Shown one piece after another: positions 16,413 to 23,447 of a stretch of 64,000 nucleotides of DNA. A program made the translations under genes and the position numbers. How positions within the stretch are numbered: the stretch's first letter is position 1; every line of letters begins with the position of its first letter. The stretch is from CAYQMF01 sp964418595. GTDB lineage: Bacteria > Planctomycetota > UBA1135 > UBA2386. The stretch is taken from NCBI GenBank assembly GCA_964418595.1, contig CAYQMF010000018.1, positions 1 to 64,000 of the forward strand. The letters run 5' to 3'. The notes beneath the pieces are model-generated. The model worked only from the letters and a program-made list of their open reading frames with translations, did no database searches and had not been told where the DNA came from.

Positions 16413-19400
16413 TTCCCGCCTCCGAGTCGCTGCAGGCGTCGCGTCGCCTGGCGCTGCGTCCGCGGGTAGTAGGCCAGCGACTCCTCGTAGAACGGGCGCG
16501 CCTTGGCCGGGTCCTTGCCGTGCACGTCCCAGTAGTAGCCGAGGTTCTCGATGCAATCGCCGACCGCCTCTTCGAGGTCGCGTCGCGCCTGCGCGTCGCT
16601 CGGCGGGGCCTCCTCGAGCTGCTTTCTGCCGGCGTCGCGCGCGGCCTCGAGCGTGCGTACCGCGCCATCGAGATCGCGGTGCAGGTGGTAGAGGAGCATC
16701 AACGCGCAGTCGTTGCGCAGGCGTACGTTGTCGGGCTCGAGGCCGGCGGCGCGCACGTACGACGCGTAGCTCGCTTCGTACATCTCCCTGGCGTTGGCCG
16801 CCTCGCCGGCGCGCTCGAGTTCGACACCGTGGTCGCGTGCGGCGAGCCCGTGGTTGTTGGCGAAGTCGACGTCGCCCGGCACCGCGTTGGTGGCGGCGCG
16901 CATCAGCGCCTCGAGCTTCGCCTGGTCGCGCGAGTACTTGCCGCCGAGGACGAGGATCGCGCGCTTGGCGCTGTTGCCGCCACCGAGATCTGTCGTCGCA
17001 CAGTCCGGACGCGTCGTGATCGACTGCAGGAGCGTCGCCTCCGCTTCCGCCAGCCGGTCCGCGCTGAGCAGGACCACGCCCTTGCTGCCGAGCGACAGTG
17101 CGATCCACTGGTCGCACGAGTCGCTGAAGGCCTCGTTCGCCGCTTTGGCGGCGGTGAACGACGCGACGGCGGCATCGAGGCTCGTGGCAGCCGCGGCCTT
17201 GTCGTCGACCCATTGCTCCTGCGCCTGGTTGAAGCGCGCGCGACCGCGATACCAGACTCGCGTGGCCTCCGTGCTCGCCTGCAGCGCGTCGGCGACCTTG
17301 CCGCTCTGGCTGAGCTGCGCGCCCAGCGCGATCGCCTGCTCCAGCGCGTCGGTCGACAGCGGCTCGCCGACGGCAGCCTGGACGGCGATCTCGAGGGCCT
17401 GCGCGGGCGCGCCCGCCCACTGCTCGAGGCCGAGCCATGCCTTGAGGCCCGGGGCGTCGAGTTTGCCGGCCTGCGACGCCACCCGGAACGACTCGCGCGC
17501 GGTACGCAGGGACGCCTCGTCGTCGTTGCCTGCCTGCTTGGCCTCCACGTAGGTACGCGTGGCACTCTGCGCTCGTAGCGCGTGCACCTCGCTCACGTCG
17601 ACGCCGTCGTCCTGACCGCGCGACCGGAGGTGGCTGAGCAGGCTGTCGGCCTCGTCGCGGGCCGGGGCGAAGTCGCCGCGTGCGAACAGCGCCTTGGTCA
17701 GCCAGAAGCGCGTGCTGCTGTCCTCGCCGTCCAGCTCGCGGGACTTGCGGAGGTGTTGCAGCGCGTCGGCGAACAGGCCGTCGACCTGGCCGGCGTTGCC
17801 GCCGTTGTTCTTCGCGTGTTCTGCATAGAGCAGCGAGTAGCGGCCGAACGCCGCGTGGTAGGGGGCGTACTCCGCGAACTCGCCGGCGACCTTGTCCAGG
17901 GTCAGCAGTGCGGCATCGAGATCGCCGGCATCGGCCTGCGCCTTCGCGGCGTCCGCGGTCTGCGCGAACGCCTCGCGACGCGCGCGCTCCGCGGGCGTGA
18001 GCGCGGTGCCCTGGCTGCCGGGCAGGCCGACGGTCTCGGCGCCCTTGTTGCGCAGGAGCTGTGCCGCCGTGCGGCGCTGGTAGGGGTAGTAGAGGATGGC
18101 CTTCTCGAGCGTGTCCTTGTACTCGTCGAACGCCTTGCCCTGCTGGCGCGCCAGCACGCCGAGGTTCTGCCACGCATCACCCACCGCTTCTTCGAGGAAG
18201 TTGCGCGCGCCCTGTGTCGCGTCGGCCGGCAGGCGCGCGAGCTGTTCGTCGCCCAGCTCGATGGCGCGCTCGAAGTGCTTCTTCGCGATGTCGAGGTCGC
18301 GGTGCAGGTGGTAGATGAGCATCAGACCGCAGTCGTTGACGATGCGCGGATCCTCCGGCACCAGCTCCACCGCATTCTGGTAGTGGCGGTAGCTCCGCTC
18401 CCACAACGCCATCGCCGCCTTCTCGTCCGTGCGCGCGACCTGCACACCGAGGTCGCGCGCGGCGAGCCCGGCGTTGTTGTAGAACTGGCCGATCGCGTCG
18501 GGGTGGCGCGCGATCACCTCTTCGAAGAACGCGAGCGCCTTCTCGAGGCTGTCGCTGTCGCTGCCTTCCGCGATCGCGGTGCCGAGCTGGAACAACCCGC
18601 CGGCGTAGGTTCCCCCGAAGGAGTCGACGATGCTTGCGCCGTCGGCATCGGGCGTCAGCACGCGTGAGTCCGTGGCGAACGCCGCGTAGTAGCCAGCCTT
18701 GGCGGCGTCGCGCTGGCCCCGGTCGAGCGCCATGCGCGCGAGCGACAGGTCGATCATCGCCTGCCAGTGCGTAGCCGTCCGCGCGTGCGCGGGACGCAGG
18801 CTCAGGTAGCGCCCGAAGTACTCGCGGGCCTCCCGGTAGCTCTTCGTGGCGTCGTCGAACTGGCCGCGGCCGCGCAGACCGTCGGCGACGGCGAACTGCG
18901 CTCGCCCCGTGTAGAAGAGCATCGTCGGCGACTCGCCGAGATCGCGCAGCATGCGCTTGTAGGCGGCAACGCACTCGGCGCGCCGGTCGGAGCCGAGCAT
19001 CACGTCCTGGAAGGTCACGTGCACCTCCGGCTCGCTCGGGTCGGCGGCGATGCCGCGCTCGAGTTCCGCGAGCGCGGACTCGTGCTGGTTGAGCCACTGG
19101 TACACACGCGCCGTGCGCACCGCGGCCTTGCCGGGCAGACCGGCGCGCGCTGCGTTGGCGCGCGCCATCACGATCTGCGCCAGCTCGAACGCGAGCTTGC
19201 CGGGCGGCTCCTCGCGGTCGAGTTCGGGGCGCCGCGCGTCGACGAACATCTGCATCTCGTTGTCGGCGGCGGCGAGGATCGCCTCGGCGACCTTGCCGCG
19301 ATCGGCACCCGCGTCGGCGCGCAACTTCGCCGCGGTCATCGCTGCGTCACGGCCCTTCTCGAACTCGCGCACCTTGAGGTAGGTGTCGGCGAGGCGCAGG

Positions 19401-19720
19401 TGCGCCTCGGCGTCGGTCGGGGCGGCGGCGCACGCGGCCTCGAGATTGTGCACCGCATCGAGCAGGTAGGCCTGCACGTTGCGCCCGCCGGCGTTGGCGA
19501 GGGAGAGGTTGGCGTCCGCGGCAACCAGGCGCGCGTCCTTGTTCTTCGGGTCCTTGGCGAGGACGCCGTCGGTGATGGTGAGGGCGTCCGCGTAGCTGCC
19601 CGCGGCAACGAGGCGGCGGGCCTGGTCGAGCAGGCCGGCGGTGGCGGGGTCGCGCGGGGCCGGGCTGCCGGCGCAACCGAGGGCCAGGGCGAGCGGAACG
19701 AGCGGGAGCAGGCGCATCAT
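16409..19720 (-). CDS. large TPR-repeat lipoprotein with internal duplication
   Basis: About 1,103 residues with a lipoprotein signal (RLLPLVPLALALGC, lipid-attached Cys about 22). The rest is tetratricopeptide-type helical repeats with glycine/alanine spacing. Two ~100-residue blocks, at about residues 410-560 and 955-1,103, share a motif of the form NDCxLMLxYHLHRDLD followed by LEEAVGD and then an YYPxxxR segment, so the protein arose by internal duplication. Two adjacent ATGs (19720 and 19717) are possible starts; sequence further upstream lacks signal-peptide character. It is coupled to the downstream TPR gene. Likely a periplasmic or outer-membrane scaffold; partner unknown. Confidence 0.85.
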   Translation of the reverse strand: MMRLLPLVPLALALGCAGSPAPRDPATAGLLDQARRLVAAGSYADALTITDGVLAKDPKNKDARLVAADANLSLANAGGRNVQAYLLDAVHNLEAACAAAPTDAEAHLRLADTYLKVREFEKGRDAAMTAAKLRADAGADRGKVAEAILAAADNEMQMFVDARRPELDREEPPGKLAFELAQIVMARANAARAGLPGKAAVRTARVYQWLNQHESALAELERGIAADPSEPEVHVTFQDVMLGSDRRAECVAAYKRMLRDLGESPTMLFYTGRAQFAVADGLRGRGQFDDATKSYREAREYFGRYLSLRPAHARTATHWQAMIDLSLARMALDRGQRDAAKAGYYAAFATDSRVLTPDADGASIVDSFGGTYAGGLFQLGTAIAEGSDSDSLEKALAFFEEVIARHPDAIGQFYNNAGLAARDLGVQVARTDEKAAMALWERSYRHYQNAVELVPEDPRIVNDCGLMLIYHLHRDLDIAKKHFERAIELGDEQLARLPADATQGARNFLEEAVGDAWQNLGVLARQQGKAFDEYKDTLEKAILYYPYQRRTAAQLLRNKGAETVGLPGSQGTALTPAERARREAFAQTADAAKAQADAGDLDAALLTLDKVAGEFAEYAPYHAAFGRYSLLYAEHAKNNGGNAGQVDGLFADALQHLRKSRELDGEDSSTRFWLTKALFARGDFAPARDEADSLLSHLRSRGQDDGVDVSEVHALRAQSATRTYVEAKQAGNDDEASLRTARESFRVASQAGKLDAPGLKAWLGLEQWAGAPAQALEIAVQAAVGEPLSTDALEQAIALGAQLSQSGKVADALQASTEATRVWYRGRARFNQAQEQWVDDKAAAATSLDAAVASFTAAKAANEAFSDSCDQWIALSLGSKGVVLLSADRLAEAEATLLQSITTRPDCATTDLGGGNSAKRAILVLGGKYSRDQAKLEALMRAATNAVPGDVDFANNHGLAARDHGVELERAGEAANAREMYEASYASYVRAAGLEPDNVRLRNDCALMLLYHLHRDLDGAVRTLEAARDAGRKQLEEAPPSDAQARRDLEEAVGDCIENLGYYWDVHGKDPAKARPFYEESLAYYPRTQRQATRRLQRLGGGK

Positions 19721-19802
19721 GCGGGTGGATCCTGGCGCGGCGGGCGCGCGGAACAGGCGGGACCAGAGGGGGCGGAGCATTGTCCGGACGCTGGTTCGCC
19801 CA

Positions 19803-19829
19803 GCAAGAGTCGGGCCGGGCAAGACTCGG
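19803..19829. repeat. 11-base direct repeats in a divergent promoter region
   Basis: GCAAGAGTCGG at 19803-19813 and GCAAGACTCGG at 19819-19829 are direct repeats with one mismatch, 16 bases apart. They sit between the divergent TPR lipoprotein and mla operon starts. They could be an operator, but nothing else supports it. Confidence 0.3.
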
Positions 19830-19870
19830 TCGCGGCGTCCTCAAGCTCGCCCCCCGGGTGGTCCCGATAC

Positions 19871-20980
19871 ATGGACGAGGCGAGGCAACCGTTGGAGCAG
19901 GCGACCGTCATTCGGGTGGGCGAAACGTTGGACGGCGGTGCCGCCGGCGACGTCCTCCGCGACCTCGCCGGCCGGGGCTCGACCGACTCGCGGCTGGTCT
20001 TCGACCTCACGCACGTGCGGACGTTCGACTCGGCGGGGATCGCCGGCGTGCTCGAAGGCCTGCGCCGGGCCAAGGCGCGCGGCGTTGAGGTGCGGCTGAA
20101 GGGCGCGTCGGAGGCGATGGTCAAGTTCCTGTCGCTGGTCTCCGTGCAGCGCCTCGTCGCCGACGGCGCCGAGAAGCCGGCGCGCGCCGATTGGATCAGC
20201 GCACTCGGCGCCCGCGCCGTGCCGTTGGCGCGGACCGCGCGCGAGGTGTTCGCACTCGGCGGCGCGGTCCTCGCCTCGGTGCTGAATGCCCCCTGGCGAC
20301 GGCGCGCGGTCCGGCTGGATCGGACCGCGGTCGAGGTCGACGCGGTGGTCCTGGGGTCGCTGCCGATCGTCACCCTCATCGGGTTCCTGCTCGGCCTGAT
20401 CCTCGCGATGCAGGCCTACGTGCAGCTCCGCGTGTGGGGGGCGGAGATCTACATGGCCGACATGGTCGGCGTCTCGGTGGTGACCGAGATCGGGCCGCTG
20501 ATGACCGCGATCGTGCTCGCCGCACGGAGCGGCAGCAGCAACGCCGCGCAGCTCGGCGCGATGGTGGTGAGCGAGGAGGTCGACGCTCTGCGGCAGATGG
20601 GGGTCGACCCGCTGCGCTTCCTGGTGGTGCCGAAGGTGATCGCGCTGGCGCTCGGCGCGCTCGGCCTCTGCCTGCTCTTCGCGATCGTGGCGATGGCTGG
20701 GGGTGCCCTGTTCGGCGTCGCGATGGCCGGGATCGAACTCGACGCCTACCGGGAGCAGACCCGGCAGGCCCTCGCGGTCGGCGAGCTGTTCGTGGCGATG
20801 GGCAAGACCGCGACCTTCGGCCTGCTGATCGGCATCGTGAGCTGCGCGCTCGGCCTCCGCGTCACGGGCGGCAGCGTCGGCGTGGCCCGCGCGACGACCA
20901 ACGCGGTCGTGGGCAGCATCTTCCTGATCATCGTGGTGGACGCCGCGTTCGTCACCCTGCAGCGGCTGGTGCTCGCATGA
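19871..20980 (+). CDS. mlaE: MlaE family lipid transport permease with N-terminal STAS domain
   Basis: The inner-membrane permease of an Mla/Mce-type phospholipid ABC transporter, 369 residues. Residues about 10-105 form a STAS domain (strand TVIRVGETLDGGAAGD, then FDLTHVRTFDSAGIAGVLEGL). The STAS domain is fused here rather than supplied as a separate MlaB subunit. Residues about 130-369 are the MlaE permease with several hydrophobic segments and the conserved stretches TEIGPLMTAIVLAARSGS and QMGVDPLRFLVVPKVIA. The ATG at 19871 starts directly before the STAS domain. First gene of a four-gene operon with ATGA/GTGA overlaps. Confidence 0.93.
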   Translation: MDEARQPLEQATVIRVGETLDGGAAGDVLRDLAGRGSTDSRLVFDLTHVRTFDSAGIAGVLEGLRRAKARGVEVRLKGASEAMVKFLSLVSVQRLVADGAEKPARADWISALGARAVPLARTAREVFALGGAVLASVLNAPWRRRAVRLDRTAVEVDAVVLGSLPIVTLIGFLLGLILAMQAYVQLRVWGAEIYMADMVGVSVVTEIGPLMTAIVLAARSGSSNAAQLGAMVVSEEVDALRQMGVDPLRFLVVPKVIALALGALGLCLLFAIVAMAGGALFGVAMAGIELDAYREQTRQALAVGELFVAMGKTATFGLLIGIVSCALGLRVTGGSVGVARATTNAVVGSIFLIIVVDAAFVTLQRLVLA

Positions 20981-21816
20981 GGGTCGTCACGCCGCCGTCC
21001 GCCGCTGCCCTGGCGTCGCCGCCGCGCGCGTCGCGCGACGAGCAGGTGCGCGCGATCGGCGTCTCCTCGACGCGCGGCGAGCGCGCCGTGTTGCACGGCA
21101 TCGATCTCTCGATCCGCGCCGGCGAGGTGTTCGTGATCCTCGGGCCCTCCGGCTGCGGCAAGACCACGTTGCTCCGCCACCTCAGCGGGCTCGAGCCACC
21201 GACCAGCGGCAGCGTGTTCGTCGACGGGCGCGATCTCTACGACCTTGGCACCGCCGGGCTCGATTCGGCGCGGCACGACATCGGCCTCTCGTTCCAGAGC
21301 GGCGCCCTGCTCGGGAGCCTGAGCGTGATCGAGAACGTGGCGTTGCCGCTGCGCGAGCGCACGCGGCTCCGCGACGACGTGATCTTGGCGACGGCACGGT
21401 TGAAGCTCGAGATGGTCGGCCTGCTCGGCGCCGCCGAGCTGTTGCCGGCGGATCTCTCCGGCGGCATGCGCAAGCGCGCGGCGATCGCGCGTGCGATCGC
21501 GCTGGACCCGCGCGTCGTGTTCTTCGACGAACCGTCGGCCGGCCTCGACCCGGTGACCGCCGCGGAGATCGACAACGTCATCCTCAAGCTCAACCAGGTG
21601 TTCGGGATCACGATGGTGGTCGTGACCCACGATCTGGCGTCGGCCTGGGGCATCGCCGATCGCGTGGTGATGCTGCTCGACGGCCGCGTGGCGGCGCTCG
21701 GGCCGAAGGAGCAGGTCTGGGCCGACCAGAACCCGCGCATCCGCGCCTTCGTCGAACGGCGGATGCGCGACGAGCGGGCGGGCACGGCCGACTTCTCGGG
21801 GCTGGTGACGCTGTGA
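20977..21816 (+). CDS. mlaF: MlaF family ABC transporter ATP-binding protein
   Basis: The cytoplasmic ATPase of the lipid transporter, 279 residues. Seen: Walker A GPSGCGKTT, Q-loop region GLSFQSGALLGSLSV, signature LSGGMRKRAAIARAIA, Walker B VVFFDEPSAGLDP and the switch His in VVVTHD. The LSGGMRKRxxIARA form is typical of MlaF/Mkl ATPases. Its ATG overlaps the mlaE stop by 4 bases. It has an N-terminal extension of about 25 residues before the usual beginning of the fold. Confidence 0.95.
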   Translation: MRVVTPPSAAALASPPRASRDEQVRAIGVSSTRGERAVLHGIDLSIRAGEVFVILGPSGCGKTTLLRHLSGLEPPTSGSVFVDGRDLYDLGTAGLDSARHDIGLSFQSGALLGSLSVIENVALPLRERTRLRDDVILATARLKLEMVGLLGAAELLPADLSGGMRKRAAIARAIALDPRVVFFDEPSAGLDPVTAAEIDNVILKLNQVFGITMVVVTHDLASAWGIADRVVMLLDGRVAALGPKEQVWADQNPRIRAFVERRMRDERAGTADFSGLVTL

Positions 21817-22775
21817 AGCGCACCACCCTGCACTACCGCGTGGGCCTCGTGCTGGTCGCGCTGTCGCTTGCGTTCGCGGGCCTCGTGACCTTCATCCTCG
21901 GCGGCGGCGGCGGTCGGGCCGCCGTGCACTACCTCATCGCCTTCGACGAGAACGTGAAGGGGATGGTGGTCGGGTCGAAGGTCAACTTCCAGGGCGTGCC
22001 GGCCGGCGTCGTGTCGGACATCCGGTTCCGCGACGGTCAGGCGCTCGTGCAGATCACGGTCGCTGCCGACCGAGGGTTCGTGCAGGACGTGACGCAGGCA
22101 CGGCTCGATCGGCTGCTGGTGACCGGCCAGGTCTCGGTGGAACTCGAGGGCTTCGAGCGTGGCCGTGGCCGGCTGCCGGCAGGTTCGTTCATCACGCCCC
22201 GCCCGAGTCCCATCGGCGAGCTGTCGCGGTCCATCCCGGAAGTGGTGGGCGAGGTGCCCGCCGTGCTACGCGGGATCGGCGCGCTGGCGGCGTCGTTGCA
22301 GGCCACGCTCGATGCGCCGACGCGGGCGCACGCGCAGGCGGTCCTCGCCAACCTCGACCGCATCACGGCGCGGCTCGTGCCCGTGGTGGACGCGGGCGCC
22401 GAACCCCTGGGTCGGGCCATGGCCGCGGCCCCGGTCCTCGTCGACCGGATGGCGGCCACGCTCGATGAGTTCGCGCGGACCGCCGCCGAGGTCCGGGCAC
22501 TCGCGGCGGGCGACGATACGCGCGCCGCGGTGCGCGACCTCGCCGGCGTGGCCGCGCGCCTCGACGAACTCGCGGGTAGCGCCGAGGCGCTGATCGCGGA
22601 CCTGCGCAGCCTCGTCGGCGGGACGCGCGGGTCGTGGGCGGAGGCACTGGCCGGCGTGCGCGACGCGATGCGCGACTTGCGCGGCCTCGCGCACCTCCTG
22701 CAGCTCGCGCCATCGAGCCTCCTGTACGGACGTGACATCGCGCACCCGGCGGCGCCGCCGAGGATGGACAAGTGA
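21813..22775 (+). CDS. mlaD: MlaD family (MCE domain) substrate-binding protein
   Basis: The membrane-anchored periplasmic lipid-binding subunit, 320 residues. Residues about 10-31 form an uncleaved membrane helix (VGLVLVALSLAFAGLVTFIL). Residues about 38-120 are the MCE domain, with VKGMVVGSKVNFQGVPAGVVSDIRF split by the family's Gly-Val pattern. The C-terminal ~180 residues are helical and alanine-rich, as in long MCE proteins that form a tube or needle. The GTG start overlaps the mlaF stop by 4 bases. Confidence 0.92.
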   Translation: MKRTTLHYRVGLVLVALSLAFAGLVTFILGGGGGRAAVHYLIAFDENVKGMVVGSKVNFQGVPAGVVSDIRFRDGQALVQITVAADRGFVQDVTQARLDRLLVTGQVSVELEGFERGRGRLPAGSFITPRPSPIGELSRSIPEVVGEVPAVLRGIGALAASLQATLDAPTRAHAQAVLANLDRITARLVPVVDAGAEPLGRAMAAAPVLVDRMAATLDEFARTAAEVRALAAGDDTRAAVRDLAGVAARLDELAGSAEALIADLRSLVGGTRGSWAEALAGVRDAMRDLRGLAHLLQLAPSSLLYGRDIAHPAAPPRMDK

Positions 22776-23365
22776 CGAAGATTCCCGCCTCGCTGCTCCT
22801 CATGATCCTCGGCGGGTGCGGGGCGGTCGTCGTGCCGCCGGAGCGCAGCTACCGCCTGCCCGCACCCGACGCCGTGGCCCTCGCCGCGACGCGCGACCCA
22901 CGCGTGCTGCGCGTCGACACGCTGCGCCTCGCGCCGCATCTCTCGCCCGACCATCTCATGGTCGCCGACGGGCCGGTCCTGCTGCGTCCCTACCCGCTCG
23001 AGCGGTGGGCGGGTCCCCTGGACGGGATGGTCTCCGAGCTGGTGGTCGCGTGCCTGCGCCGCGCCGCGGCCTTCGCCGACGTGAAGACGAACGCCGACGC
23101 GGGCAGCGAAGACCTGCAGCTCTCCGGCACGCTCGTCGACTTCCACCACGATCGGAGTCGCGGCGAGGTCGTGGCGCGGGTTCTCGTGCGCCTGCGCGAT
23201 GCGCGCGACGGGCGGCTGATCCTCGACGACGAGTTCGCGGTGCGGGCCGCCGCGCCGGAGGCCGAGCCGGCCGGCGTCGTGCAGGCCCTGGGCGCCGCGG
23301 CGGTCGCGCTGGCCTCGGACCTCGCGCAGGCCTGCACGAAGGCGGCGGCCGCGCCGCCGCGCTGA
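22772..23365 (+). CDS. ABC-type transport auxiliary lipoprotein (PqiC/DUF330-like)
   Basis: A 197-residue outer-membrane-type lipoprotein: signal ASLLLMILGGC with lipidated Cys about 16. It is followed by the short Tyr-x-Leu element (SYRLPAPD) and a body resembling the ABC_trans_aux / PqiC family that accompanies MCE transporters. Examples are LRVDTLRLAPHLS, MVADGPVLLRPYPLERWAGP and a VLVRLRDARDGRLILDDEF strand. The GTG overlaps the mlaD stop by 4 bases. It probably receives or hands over lipids at the outer membrane. Family assignment rests on these motifs and on position. Confidence 0.85.
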   Translation: MTKIPASLLLMILGGCGAVVVPPERSYRLPAPDAVALAATRDPRVLRVDTLRLAPHLSPDHLMVADGPVLLRPYPLERWAGPLDGMVSELVVACLRRAAAFADVKTNADAGSEDLQLSGTLVDFHHDRSRGEVVARVLVRLRDARDGRLILDDEFAVRAAAPEAEPAGVVQALGAAAVALASDLAQACTKAAAAPPR

Positions 23366-23447
23366 ATCGCAGGTTGGCGCCGGGGCGTATCGGAAGGAAT
23401 AATCGCGACCCGGGCCCCGTCCGTGGCCCCGCTCCGCGCCGCTGCCC

